Source: Turritopsis dohrnii (lineage: Eukaryota > Cnidaria > Hydrozoa > Anthoathecata > Oceaniidae). Taken from it: a DNA stretch of 64,000 bases. Shown here one piece after another: positions 22,116-34,300 of the stretch. The notes beneath the pieces were generated by a model. It did no database searches. It was not told the DNA's origin and saw nothing but the letters and a program-made list of their open reading frames with translations. Numbering within the stretch: position 1 is the stretch's first letter; every line of letters starts with the position of its first letter. Made by a program: the position numbers and the translations under genes. The stretch is taken from positions 620,001 through 684,000 of the forward strand of contig BQMF02000176.1 of assembly GCA_027922465.2 (NCBI GenBank), read 5' to 3'.

Positions 22116-23032
22116 CTAGCCGCCAAGGCGGCGTCGCTCGCCGCCCATGTGCACCTGCTCTGCGTCACCCTGGAGACCCCAGTAAACCTCATATTTCTTG
22201 AAAAACGGCTCGTACAACCTGTGTTCAGCCAGAGGCAGATTCGAAATCAAATATCAAATATCAATTTAAACAATGGTTCCAAAAAAACTCAAATTTCATG
22301 ATGTATTACTTAGTTGTTTTTTAAAACAATCGTTGATCAGTACAACAATACACTCAAAACGTAGAAAGAAAAAACTTCAACTTTTTATTAGCTTTTGTTT
22401 TAAAAAAGTTACGCGCTCTAACATGGGTGCTATCAAACAGGGGGAAAATGGTTTCTCTTCTTAAAAAGTTCACACCGGAGGAGAGAAAAAAGGCACGTGC
22501 TAAATGAATAAATAGAATAAAAAGAACGTTCGATCAGAACGCTGAACAATTAAAAGAAGAAATTAAATTATTAAAAGAAAAGCAAAAAAAAATATTTTGT
22601 ATCATGATACTCTTTTTTTACCTATCAGTTTTTAAACATTTTGATTGCTCGAAAAAAAGTTCACCCGTCTCAGACAGTCAGGCAAGGATACGTTAGGAAA
22701 CACTGGTAAACTGCACATGCTGCCGCGTTCTGCCACTGCTACTTTATGTCCAGAACGTTTAATCAGTTAGTTTCTTTGTATTTAGTTGATGTATTGTTTT
22801 CAAAGCCAAGTCAACGTGGAATATAAAACTAACAATATTAATAAAAACAAAACGTTATTCCCATTAGTTCATCAGCCAAAAAAAGTCACGTTCGATTGGG
22901 GTTGCAATGTATTTGATTCGAACTCACGTCGCACACAAAAAAGAAATAATTTCGCTCACAACTCATCTAACATTTTGCGTGACTTACAAACAAACAAACA
23001 AACAGACGGAGAATCGACTATTAATATATAGA
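22116..23032 (-). mobile_element. Non-autonomous Helitron, array member 1 (alpha)
   Basis: On the minus strand it begins TCTATATATTAATAGTCGAT and ends with hairpin GCCGCCTTGGCGGC followed by CTAG, the Helitron signature (5' TC, 3' hairpin plus CTRR). Host A lies left of CTAG as expected for A/T target insertion (read on the minus strand as CTAG|T). It has 917 bp and no coding capacity. Its 5' end abuts the 3' CTAG of the next element directly. Confidence 0.85.
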
Positions 23033-23889
23033 CTAGCCGCCAAGGCGGCGTCGCTCGCCGCCCATGTCCACCTGCTCTGTATCACTGTATCAATAAACGT
23101 CAAATTTCCTTACAACCAGAAGCAGATTCGAAGTCACAACCTCTGGTAAAACCAATCTTTTATCAGAGTAACAATACACTCAAAACATATAGAGAGAAAA
23201 CTTCAACTTTTTATTAACTTTTGTTTTAAAAAAGTCACGCGCTCCTAACATGGGTGCTATCAAACGTAAGGGGGAAATGGTTTCTCTTCTTAAAAAGATC
23301 ACACGGGAGGAGAAAAGAAAAGGCACGTGCCAAATGAATCAAGTGTGAATAAAAGAAACGTTCGATCTGATATAAAATAAAATAGATTAAAAGAAATCGA
23401 TTAAAGACAACTATTATGACAAAAGCAAAAAAAAAATATTTTGTTTTATGATACTCTTTTTTTACCTATAGGTTTTTAAACATTTTGATTACTCGAAAAA
23501 AAAGTTCACCCGTCTCAGACAGTCAGGCAAGGATACGTTAGGATACACTGGCAAACCGAGATGCTACCACGTTCTGCCACGGCTGCTTTTTGTCCAAAAT
23601 GTTTTATCAGTTAGTTTCTTTGTATTTAGTTGATGTATTGTTTTCAAAGCCAAGTCAACGTGGAATATAAAACTAACAAAATAATAAAAACGAAACGTTA
23701 TTCCTATTAGTTCATCAGCCAAAAAAAGTCACGTTCGATTGGGGTTGCAATGTATTTGCTTCGAACTCACGTCGCACACAAAAAAAGAAATAATTTCGCT
23801 CACAACTCAATCTACCATTTTGCGTGACTTACAAACAAACAAACAAACAAACAGACAGACAGACGGAGAATCGGATATTAATATATAGA
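23033..23889 (-). mobile_element. Non-autonomous Helitron, array member 2 (alpha)
   Basis: It has 857 bp and is closely similar to member 1 over its whole length, sharing GTTCACCCGTCTCAGACAGT and GCCAAGTCAACGTGG. Its ends are the same: CTAG with the hairpin on the left, TATATAGA on the right. Confidence 0.85.
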
Positions 23890-24550
23890 CTAGACGCCAA
23901 GGCGGCGTCGATCGCCGCCCATGTCCACCTTCAGCCTGCGTTTGGTTCACGAAAAATAAAATTAGGGATTTGGCAATAATAAGTGTGCCCATGTTGTAGA
24001 GCTCGAAAAACTGGTCAAAAAATGTATGGGATCGTTTTGTTACGACCAACTGTTATGGAAATATTGTTGATCAAAACTTTTGATGACGTCATAGACCCGT
24101 CCCCCAAAAAAACTTGGCCTAAATTTGAGATCACCAAAAATAAAATTAAGGATTTAGCAATAATAAGTGTGCCCATGTTGTAGAGCTCGAAAAACTGATC
24201 AAAAAAATGTATGGGATCGTTTTCCTACGATCAACCGTTTCGGAGATATCGTCGATCAAAATTTTGATGACGTCATAGACCCGTCCCCCAAAAAAATTAG
24301 ACCCAAATTTTTCGTCACTCTATCGCCTGCATCGCGGACCCCAAAAAACGTCAGTTATCCCTATTGGTTACCGAGATAATTTTCCCTAAACGTCTCATTC
24401 GATTAGGGTCTCAATACAATGGTTTCACACTGACGTCGCACAAAATAAAATAAAATAATCACTCTCACAACTCAATCTACCATTTTGCGTGACTTACAAA
24501 CAAACAAACGCACAAACAAACAAACAGAGAATCGGCTATTAATATATAGA
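23890..24550 (-). mobile_element. Non-autonomous Helitron, array member 3 (beta)
   Basis: It keeps the same termini but has a different interior, with two tandem copies of a segment carrying GTAGAGCTCGAAAAACTG and ATGACGTCATAGACCCGTCC. The 3' hairpin end shows a small change (CTAGACGCC). Length is 661 bp. Confidence 0.85.
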
Positions 24551-25044
24551 CTAGCCGCCAAGGCGGCGTCGCTCGCCGCCCATGTTCAGCCTGCGTGGAC
24601 TTCACGAAAAATAAAATTAAGGAATTGGCAACCGAAAGTGTTCCCATGTTGTAGAGCTCGAAAAACTGATCAAAAAAATGTATGGGATCGTTCCGCTACG
24701 ATCAACCGTTACAGAGATATCATCGTTCAAAGATTTCGATGACGTCACAGACCCGTCCCCCAAAAAAATTAGACCCAAATTTTTCGTCACCCCATCGCCT
24801 GTATCGCGGACCCCAAAAAACGTCAGTTATCCCTATTGGTTATCGAGATAATTTTCCCTAAACGTCGCATTCGATTAGGGTCTCAATGCAATGGTTTCAC
24901 ACTGACGTCGCGCACAAGAAGAGAAATAATTTATGTGTGATCTTACATTACTGACAATCTTTCGCAGTTCACATCTACCATTTTGCGTGACTTACAAACA
25001 AACAAACAAACGCACAAACAGAGAATCGGCTATTAATATATAGA
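24551..25044 (-). mobile_element. Non-autonomous Helitron, array member 4 (beta)
   Basis: A 494-bp beta-type element ending in TATTAATATATAGA, followed by host T at 25045. Together with the A at 22115, this T completes a single A/T target pair for the whole four-element array. Confidence 0.85.
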
Positions 25045-25665
25045 TTTTGCAACGAGCTTTACTTTACGGGGATTTTGCGGCTTTTTTAATCATTTTTGCG
25101 AAAGTAAGTCCGCGCGAAAAAGTACTGACATGCTGATTCGTGAAAGTTTATCGCACGGGGAACATCTTCTCTGTAAAGTATTTAGAGGCAAAGATCAGAC
25201 ATTTTGCGGTCAAAGAAATGAGACACACATCTTAGAAAAGAATGTAATACTACCCTACATAAGAACAAAAAATCTTTTAAGAAAGTATATGTAAAGTTTC
25301 GATTGGTAACAAAATTATTACTAGTATACCAAGAATACTTGTAATAAACTGAAATTACACAACGTTGCGAAAATTCCTGATCGACTACAGTGAGTTATCA
25401 AAAGCTGATAATCACAAACAGTTAATACGTACATCATAGCTGATATGTGGAAGACAACATTATGGAACCCACTCTTTTGTTGAACTGATAAACACAAAAG
25501 AAACAAAAGAATGTTGTTAGAACAAAAGAAACCTTCCAATAAACATCAAACTAACAGAAAAGGGCCATAAGCATTATCATGACAAGAATAGAAGAATCAA
25601 ATGATAACATAACTTCCTTTTTAGATACTTTAAAACTAAGAATAGTGAAGAGGTATCAACCATTT
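25045..25665. other. Intergenic between Helitron array and HECT-like pseudogene
   Basis: No gene or shared repeat was recognised; it may contain the 3' flank of the minus-strand gene. Confidence 0.3.
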
Positions 25666-27802
25666 TTAAACGATGTTCATTTCCGAGGTATTTTGTTGTA
25701 AAATGTGCATGAACTCCTCCCGTAATTCGCAAAGGCTGTTGTAGGTACTTGGCAACTCTAACGTTGGACCACATACAGTGATAATGAAAGGTTTTTGTAC
25801 CAGTTCTTGTCTTGCCAATTCAAAAATGATACCTCTGGCATTGCTTGTCGTTACTTTACTTTGACACTTAAATCGACCCAACAAATCCAAGAACTCCTCA
25901 CATTCAAACACTTGGTATCTTCTACTTGTGAAACAAGAACTTTCTCCACAAGTTCAGCCTCGTCAATGGATAAAAAATTTTTGAATGACTGGATTAAGTG
26001 ATCTTCAGGGACATCATTATACAGGCAATAAAGCGCAAATGCTTTGCTGAGCATAATCGGGAAATAACTTACATCTTTGTAGCCTTTCATAAGTATTTTA
26101 CCCATTGCTTGCCATTCCTCTTTGAAGAAGTAGTGTCTGAACTCTGGTGCACGTTCTTTCTCCACATCGAAATAACAGTTGGACACTTCAAGCCAAAATG
26201 AAGAATACACTTCTCTGCTGACACCTTCTCCAGCACCTGGCTCTGGAATCCCTCTAGGGTCAATCACTTCAAATGACACTTGGTCATATATATTGATCTA
26301 AATATAATATATATATATACCACTTTAAACATACCAAAGCTATAATAGACAAAACCTGGATGTTTTCCATATGCAAATGATTTTGAAAGAATGAGTATTT
26401 GAGGCAATAGTAAAACATTAGCAATCAATACTAATGGTTCTTAAATCCATCCATAAGCTTTATCAAAGTTAAGCCTTGCATAAGAGTAGGTTTCTTTTAG
26501 ATTCAGTTTTATCAACCAGAAATCTGTTCATCATAGGCAGCTGAAACTACAGAAATTAATAAGTGAAAATTAATAATGTATCATTAAAATAATGATTAAC
26601 ACTTACATTATTTCCACAGAATGCTTTGATCAGAACCTCTTTTAATTGCATACGATGTACTCTTATCTTATGAGTGGCCGAAGGAGATGCTTCTAAAAAA
26701 TTCTGCTGTTCAAACTCAGTAATAGATGGTTCAATAACAGTCACGTCTGGAAATATTGGATTACCAATATCTAAAACTGAGTCATCACCATAATCAGATA
26801 TTCGTATTGTATCAGGCTCAGTAGAGGGAGCTACCAGCTGAAATCTATCTGCATATTCTTCAGTTTGTATGCAGTCTATGCATTCCTCCCCGAAATAAGC
26901 AGAATTACAACCTGCACAAAGTTTACGTTTCATTATTAACCCAGAAGGTGGTAAGTCATCATCAATACTGTCAAGCTTATACTCGTCATTACTTTCAAAT
27001 CCAGCACATTGTGAACGTACAATTAAAATTGTTTTCGAAATGACTTCACCTCTTCTTTTCAAATAGCACCACAAGTCTTCATCTTCATCAAGAGTTTGTC
27101 CTGTCATATCCGCTAGAGTAATTACACATTCGCATTGATCTTCCAGGAAAAAGTTACAACAACTATTATCGAAAAATTATTTCAGTCCCCTCAATTTGAT
27201 GTCCCTTAGTGTTACAGGAGTATGCTAAACATCTAAGAATCTTGCGCCACCACTATGCTTTTGTCTTACTACGAAAAACGTTTTTTCAATTGGCTCATAG
27301 CGTTCATACTTCAGCTGGAGTTTTTTAAATTTTTTCTTTGTGTCTTTCTGATCAGTCTTACATCTGATTTTTTGGAGCAAATTCGAAAGTCTTCGCTCTG
27401 ACTTCGTACTTGGTTTTGAACTTTGTTGTTGAATATCTGTTGCTGAACTGCTGTTAACACAAGAACTAGAGCTTGAAGTCTGTTGTTGAATATCTGTTGC
27501 TGAGCTGCTGTTAACACAAGAACTAGAGCTTGAAGTCTGTTGTTGAATATCTGTTGCTGAGCTGCTGTTAACACAAGAACTAGAGCTTGAAGTCTGTTGT
27601 TGAATATCTGTTGCTGAGCTGCTGTTAACACAAGAACTAGAGCTTGAAGTCTGTTGTTGAATATCTGTTGCTGAGCTGCTGTTAACACAAGAACTAGAGC
27701 TTGAAGTCTGTTGTTGAATACAGATACAGATACTGATACAGAGTTGTTGTTTATTTAAGTTTCAATTTCTTCTCGAATTTGTTTCCTCAAAATATTATCC
27801 AT
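25666..27802 (-). pseudogene. HECT-like E3 ligase-related protein, decayed
   Basis: On the minus strand a start (ATG at 27802; MDNILRKQIREEIET) is followed by a 19-residue Ser/Gln repeat array, a basic segment, and a region with a Cys cluster (KLCAGCNSAYFGEECIDC) up to a splice donor at 26607/26606 (AAT|GTAAGTG). After a 309-base intron the acceptor (TATTTAG|ATC, exon from 26297) restores the frame phase 0 into YDQVSFEVIDPRG, then EGVSREVYSSFW, typical of the distant HECT-like proteins related to G2E3 in animals. Defects: the initial frame ends at TAA before the repeats, there are in-frame TAG (27227-27225) and TAA (27179-27177), and there is a frameshift near 25880 before VFECEEFLDLLGRF. The C-terminal end at 25666 looks complete. 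The family name is an inference. Confidence 0.6.
27424..27720 (-). repeat. 57-bp tandem repeat coding Ser/Gln-rich units
   Basis: Five nearly identical 57-bp units plus a partial one, beginning at 27424, 27481, 27538, 27595, 27652 and 27709. In the minus frame that joins the downstream HECT-like protein, each unit reads SSSSCVNSSSATDIQQQTS (19 residues). Near-identity points to recent expansion. The longer AQQQ-containing open frame over the same DNA is a shadow. Confidence 0.85.
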
Positions 27803-28081
27803 GTCCCTAAAGATAATTGAGAATTGTTTAAAAACCAAAACAACCAAAACAACCAAATTTTGATATGTACAATCGTCTCCATTTAATTATTCTATGATTG
27901 ACATAAATGTTCTAAATGGTTTTTCTCAAGTCGTTGTCAGAACTTGTAAATTCTGAAAAAATTAATTAACATTTTAGTGGCAAATCTCCCTTAAAAGTAT
28001 TTTTACTTCTAGGCAGAGTGTTCATGATTACTCATAAAAAGAAAATTACAGGAAAGGTTTTTTATTATATGAATAATACTA
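27803..28081. other. Short intergenic stretch
   Basis: An AACCAAA run near 27830-27860 is the only feature. It could hold the promoter of the minus-strand pseudogene, but no motif is convincing. Confidence 0.25.
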
Positions 28082-28559
28082 CCGTATTCTCTCAAATAAG
28101 CGCCCGGGCGCTTATGAATTTTTTTGGAAATTAGGGTGGGGGTGGGGGGGGGGGGGGGGGGGGGGCGCTTATTAAAGAGGGGCGCTAATTTGAGAGAGGC
28201 GCTTATAAAAACATTTTGAAATGGTCATGCTAGCTGTGAACGAGACATTTCTTTTTATCATAAAAGAGTAAAAACAACTGTATTTTTCATGGCAACGAAA
28301 TAAGATTTTGTACTTATAACTTAAATTTAGACATCACAAAAATATAGCCTTTCGTTTCTATTACAGAATATTCGATTTTTGTTCAAAGTTCTAATTACCG
28401 CTCGGACTTTTATTAATTTCTGAGTAATGTTAAGTCATTCTAATAAGCGCCCGGGCGCTTATTGGAGAGGGGCGCTTATAAAAATATTTTTGACAAGAGG
28501 GGGGCGCTTATTAGAGAGGGTTGCTTACTGGAGAGGGGCGCTAGTTGGAGAGAATACGG
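28082..28559. mobile_element. MITE with CCGTATTCTCTC termini and a poly-G tract
   Basis: A 478-bp element with inverted ends CCGTATTCTCTC and GAGAGAATACGG, flanked on both sides by TA as in mariner/pogo-type elements. Sub-terminal GCGCCCGGGCGCTTAT blocks recur in both halves. A run of 22 G lies at 28144-28165. Related fragments are at 38440-38530, 38940-38995, 56385-56515 and 56680-56772. Confidence 0.8.
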
Positions 28560-28561
28560 TA

Positions 28562-29391
28562 GTTTATAAATAAAAATACTTAAGATTATAAATTTCTTGA
28601 ACAATGCGTGTAAATCCCCAATAGCTTGAATAAGATAGTAACATTTACAAACACAGATAATCCTGGCTTACAATTTTTAAAGGAGACATTTATATTTCCC
28701 TTAGATACCCAGTTCATGTTTCCCTCTCAAAATTCAAACTCTGCTGAATTTTTAACTTCTCGCTTCTAAATCTTTCACTAACAACACATGAACCTCCCAA
28801 ATTCTATCCTATTTTATTTTACTTGGAGTGTTTTTACTTTTTTGTTTGTTTCAACACAGTAGGTTCACATCAGTGTTAGTCACTACCCTATATACATTAT
28901 TGAACATTTTTATATGAATGTACATAGATTATGAATAGCTTTACTTCAACCAAATGAATTAATCACCCCCATCACCGACTTGCCTGAAGCCTTTTATGGA
29001 GCATAAACTCGTGAAATTACCTTTGCTTATCATTCATAAAATAGAACACAGTACAATACAAAAAGGATTTGAGTAAAGGTTCACTAAATTTAAGTGGAGA
29101 CTGCCTTAAAAGCTAACACCGATTTATGAATCTCCACCAGCATGCTACTCATCCGCCATCTTATCTCCTCGAAATGAAAACATCTTATCGCAACAGTACA
29201 AATTATTCCGAGAAGTGAAAAAAATTCCGAGAAGTGAAAATATTTCCGAAAAGCGAAAAAACTTGCAAGAAGTAAAAACATTTACGAGAAGTGAAAATAT
29301 TTCCAAGAAGTGAAAAGAAAAGAAGAAAAATTTTTTTGCGGGAAGTGAAGAAAAGCAAGAACAAAACGTGACCCCTCGGAGCCGTCGTAAT
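28562..29391. repeat. Intergenic with a degenerate GAAGTGAAAA tandem repeat
   Basis: From 29213 to about 29345 a 17-18-base unit (TTCCGAGAAGTGAAAATA) repeats about seven times with decay. The minus-strand frames over it are Phe/Ser-rich shadows of the repeat. The rest of the stretch shows nothing. Confidence 0.5.
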
Positions 29392-30440
29392 ATATGTTTT
29401 TTTTATAGAAAAACCAATTTTTGGGGAAATACAATTGATTTTACCATGAAACCAAGACGTTAAATTAAAAATGATCAATTAACGCTTGATTGAATCGGTG
29501 TTAACGACTCGAGTAGCATGGGAAGTCATAAAAAGCTAAAATATTGTAATAAAGCTGCGTTTATACAACCTTGAAACATGAAAAAATATTCATTTCTGAA
29601 ACTTTTTTACAAAAACTTAAAAACTTTGAATCGCGCTTTTTGATGGTGGATTTCTACCCAGAATTTGCTGTCTCACAGCCTGAATAACAGCTACACAACT
29701 TTTTGTCATAAAACTTTATTTTTATGATTGAATGAATTTCATATAAAAGGTTTGCTTTCTCGCTTAAAAGTAATGCGTTGGGAATATGAAATTATTAAAG
29801 CATAATAAAAGATTTAAGGTAAGTTTACACAATGGAAAAAAGTTTGTGCCCTTTTAAAAAAATTCGTGACAAACTTATCACAACACCGCCAAAAGGTTAA
29901 TAGCTCGTTAAAAGTCTGTTTTATCATTACAAAATTAACAACCGTATCGAAACAAAAAATACTAAATATTCTTTAAAATAAAAGTTTTTATAAACCGACT
30001 GGTAGCCTTGTGGTAGAGTGCTCGCTTCCTGTTCGGGAGGTCGCGGGTTCAATCCCCGACCGAGTCATGCCAGCGACTATAACAGTGTGAATCAATCCTC
30101 TCTGCTTAGCACTCAGCAAGAGAGTAGGAATGATGTCTAGGGTGGTTGTCTAGTTGAGCGGTTCCTGTCATTACAGCTTCTGTAGCCCAAATGGGGGCTT
30201 TAAATGCTCTAGGACCTCCTTCGCAGGACCCTCATTGATAACAGTACCTTACGGAACTGAAGAGGCTATCCTGGGTAAACATTCGTAAATAAATAAATAA
30301 ATAAAATAAATAAACAACAACTTACATTTTTGAAAAGCTCAAAAAATCCTCTTTCCAAAAGTGTAAGAACCTCATTGTATTGTTAAAAATTCGAAAAGTT
30401 ATTTTTGTTTTAAGGTGCCCACTTTCTGGTGGACACACTG
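29392..30440. mobile_element. Mariner-type non-autonomous element, copy A, with a SINE inside
   Basis: Aligns by eye with the element at 51882-53644: ATAAAGCTGCGTTTATACAA, TTTTTGATGGTGGATTTCTA, AGCTCAAAAAATCCTCTTTC. The right end is the inverted terminus GGTGCCCACTTTCTGGTGG, ending ACACACTG before TA. The left about 120 bases, including the left terminus, are missing. A tRNA-derived SINE occupies about 29994-30306. Confidence 0.75.
29994..30306 (+). repeat. tRNA-derived SINE, family with CCGACTGGTAGCC head
   Basis: The tRNA-like head has an A-box-like GTGGTAGAGTGC and a B box GGTTCAATCCC. The acceptor stem and anticodon loop are imperfect, so it is not a functional tRNA. The body (CTAGGGTGGTTGTCTAGTTG, GGACCTCCTTCGCAGGACCC) leads into an (AAATA)n tail. 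A nearly identical copy lies inverted at 31948-32257. Confidence 0.8.
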
Positions 30441-30442
30441 TA

Positions 30443-31392
30443 CATATATCGTTTTATGTTGTTAAGCTATTATCTTTTGAATGGCCTTATGGAATAGTTC
30501 TCTATTAATTTAGAAGCATTGGCGAGAAGTTTTTCAACTCGTCAGTGCGAATTACTAATCACGAGAAGAAAGTTGTAAAATTGTTATAGAACCATTTTCT
30601 ATAAATTGTTAAACTTAAATTGGCCTCTCAACAATAATCATGTTGAGAGGAAGAAAGTGATTCTATAATTTACTGACATTTTTCCAAGACAAAGTCTTTA
30701 GCTAGCGAAGCTAGCATATGTGTTAACAATAATTCGCAAGGAGTTTTTAATAGAGAGATAATTTGTTTTCTCGGATATTTCTTTTATTGGTTTTGGTTTT
30801 ATTTGGTGGTTTGGAACCCTTGGAAGACTAGAGAAGCACTGGTAATTTGTTGACTCGAGTGGTTTGCAAGATTCAAGTGGCTTGGAAGACTCAAGGAACG
30901 GTTGGTTGGTTTTTGTTTTGTTTGGACGGGTGAGTGTGGCCTTCGCTTCATACTCTGAATCTGGTCTCGTTTCATAGAGTAGCTACTACTCTATCAGACA
31001 AGTGGCCTAGCTGTGTTTTTGATTTAATTCCTACTGGTCTCATATCGCGCTGCGTTTCCTGTTTCCTTATTTCCTGTTTGATGCCTTGAAATACTGCGTT
31101 CTGATCTCGCCTAATCGCCTAATTTGTTGTTTCACAAAGTGCTTCCTGTTTTCTGTTTCCTGTTTGGCAATTTCACTTGCTGATCTTGCATCATAGACTT
31201 GTGACTTACCGCATCGCGCACCGTTCCTGTTTTCCGTTCAGAATTGCCGCACGTTAGTCTTGCATTACAGACCAATAATCTAAACTACACGAAGTGCTTC
31301 CTGTTTCCATTTCCTGTTTGGAAAAGACGAATTCTTTTTTCATCTCGTAGACAAGTGATCTACAGTTTTGCACTGCGTTTCCTGTTTCCGAT
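30443..31392. other. Leader region before the BEL/Pao frame, with TTTCCTGTTT repeats
   Basis: There is no clear gene. Between 31040 and 31385 the motif TTTCCTGTTTCC recurs about five times at roughly 75-90-base spacing. This may be the 5' untranslated region or LTR of the following element, but no matching 3' LTR was found, and a gag frame is absent. Confidence 0.35.
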
Positions 31393-34300
31393 GATGGTTG
31401 GGCACAGAAGAGTGATGAAAACCAGGGTAAGTGAGAACCTGAATGAACTTGTTAAAGAGTTCTTGGAAACAGAATCTTTTGTGACAAAGGTAAACTACAA
31501 AAAATCCATGTCGATACATGAAAGAGAGATTATCGAGCAACTTGATGAGAAAACGAAGTTTGAAGACGGACATTACGTGGCTCCTATGCTGTGGAGACCA
31601 GAGGTCAACTTGCCTGAGAGTCGTAGGCTCTCTTCGCTTACAAAAAACCTACAGAGCGACAATGTCTGCTTCCAGAGGTACGAACATAACATCAATGCCT
31701 ACTTACAAAGGGCTACGCTCGCCAACTCACCGAAGAGGAACGGATAAACTTGGTATCTACCACACCATGGTGTTTTGGAACCAAAAAAGCCTAACAAAAT
31801 GAAGACAGTAATTGATGCAGCAGCCAAAGTTGTCTGGACAAAGCTTGAACACAAACCTCTCCAACAGGCTTATTGGAGTATTGTTTCGATTCCGTAATCA
31901 TAAAATTGCAGTCTCTGCTGACATTGAGGCTATTTTACATCAGGTCAGACTATTATTTTATTTTTTACGAATGTTTACCCAGGATAGCCTCTTCAGTTCC
32001 TTAAGGTACTGTTATCAATGAGGGTCCTGCGAAGGAGGTCCTAGAGCATTTAAAGCTCCCATTTGGGCTATGGAAGCTGTAATGACAGAAACCGCTCAAC
32101 TAGACAACCACCCTAGACATTAATCCCATTCTCTTGCTTAGTGCTAAGCAAAGAGGAGTGATTCACACTGTTATAGTCACTGGCATGACTCGGTCGAGGA
32201 CTGAACCCGCGACCTCCCGAACAGGAAGCGAGCACTCTACCACAAGGATACCACTCTGTAACCAAAGAGGATGAAGATTCAGTTAGATTCTTGTGGAAAG
32301 CTGATCTTGCCAGCAAAGAACCTCCGAATCATTACCAGATGTTGATCTTTGGCGCAACCGACTGTGCCTGTTCGGCGTATGCTCTACACAACGCTGTTCT
32401 AGATCAGGAGGATCTTTTTTCGGTATGGATTATCTACCAAGTCCTCAGAAGCTTCTACATGGATGAACTTCTAACCTCTGCCATGACCAAAGAAGAAGCT
32501 ATTGACTTAATCAAAGAGGTTGAAAATTCGTTTGCCAATTGTGGCTTTCACACATTACCAAATTTAACAGTAACTCCGAAGAAGTACTGCAGACTGTGTC
32601 TGAAGAAAAACAAGCAAAGAGATCGTCATTTGGGTTGGAAAACTCAGTTAGTCCTCGGAGTGGGACCTACAGGAAGACTGTTTCTTCTACACTTCTGTGA
32701 AGACTGAACCGACTAAGTACACAAAGAGGGAGATATGTAAGAGGACAGCAACAGTCTTTGATCCACTTGGGTTCCTTGCACTGCCAAGATCTTACTTCAA
32801 AGGCTACAGAAATCGAATGTTGAATGGGACCAGGAAATTGACGAATAGAGTCAAAGAATGCGGAAACAGTGGTTGGAAGACTTGTCTAACAAACCCTTTG
32901 TGTTCCAAAAAGTTTTAACTTGGCTCCTTATGTCTGCACCCAACTTCACCTTTTTTGTGTTGCATCAGAGGAAACATTTGCTGCTGTGGCGTACCTGGGA
33001 ACAAAATTTGGTTCAGAAGTCTTCACATTTTTGGTAATGGCGAAAGCACGAGTAGCAACCATCAAGAAATTGATTTTACCTTGTTTGGAGCTCCAGGGAG
33101 CATTCATGTCTGTACGTCTGGAAGATACAATATTGAAAGAATTGGATCACGAATTTGAAAGTACCTTCTTCTGGACTAATTCAATGCTGAACTTGCAGAA
33201 TATTAACAACGAATACCAAAGATTCAAGATTTTCGTGGATAATCGAATGGCAGAAATCAGATAACACTCAAAGCCAACACAGTGCAGATTCATACCTGTA
33301 CCTGGAAGATTCATAACTGCTCCTGTTGAGGCTCTTGGCTTATCAGGATGGCTTGCAGGGCCATCTTCCTTGCAATAACAAGAATCAAAGTGGTCAAAAG
33401 CTGTCGTTACGCCACTCCAATCAGACGAAGTAGAGCTCCGAAAAGAACTCCATGCACTTACTCAAATGAAAGAAACGAGACCTTTGACTAAATATAGCAG
33501 GTTTTCGTCACGGACACGACTCTGTCACGTGGTGGCTTGGCTGCTTTTATAGGTGAACAATTGCTCAAAGAAACATGGCTGCAAAGTTACCAGGAGACAT
33601 CACCTTACTCTGGAGGAGAAAAGCGACGGAGGACGTCGATTGATCAAGATTATTCAGATCGAATGATTTATAGAAGAGTTAGATCTGTTAGAACGAGAAA
33701 GACACGTGCAGAAGGGTCCTTTACAGCGATTGGATCCCTTTTTGGACGAAAATGGCATCATTAGAGTTGGAGGGAGACTGCGCCTCAGCGAGTTTCCCTA
33801 CGCTGCCAAGCATCAGACGATACTCTCAGCAAATCACAAAGTCACACGTTTATTGGGACGATACTTACATGAATTTCACAGGCATGTGGGTGCAGAACAT
33901 TTTCTGTCTTCAATGAGGCAGGAGTACTGGATTGTTGGTAGCAGAGTCATGGTGTAGCAATTCACATGAGCTTGCATCCGATGTCAAAAGAGGAATCCAA
34001 AACCAGCTGTCATCAAAATGGCTGATCTAACCGAAGACCGAGTCAGTATGTCTTCTCTGCCGTTTTTCTATAGGGGAGTGGACTATTTTGGACCAATCAT
34101 AGGAAGGTGTTCAGAAGTCAGACGAAACAATGGGGTTGCATTTTCACTTGTCTCAACACGAGAGCCATCCACTTGGAGGTTGCTCCATCCCTTTGGATGG
34201 ACGATTTCCTTAACACACTGGAGCGCTTTATCTGCCAAAGAAGGTGCCCTGATACTATATGTTACGACTGTGAGACGAACTTGAAAGGGGCGGCAAATGA

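Noticed and set aside
22116..25044. Regular direct repeats that might suggest a CRISPR array
   Set aside because: Units are hundreds of bases long and carry Helitron ends. There are no 25-40-base repeats with unique spacers, and the genome is animal.
27311..27688. Minus-strand open frame with repeated AQQQIFNNRLQALVLVLT
   Set aside because: It is an alternative frame of the 57-bp repeat. The frame giving SSSSCVNSSSATDIQQQTS continues into the HECT-like protein, so this one is a shadow.
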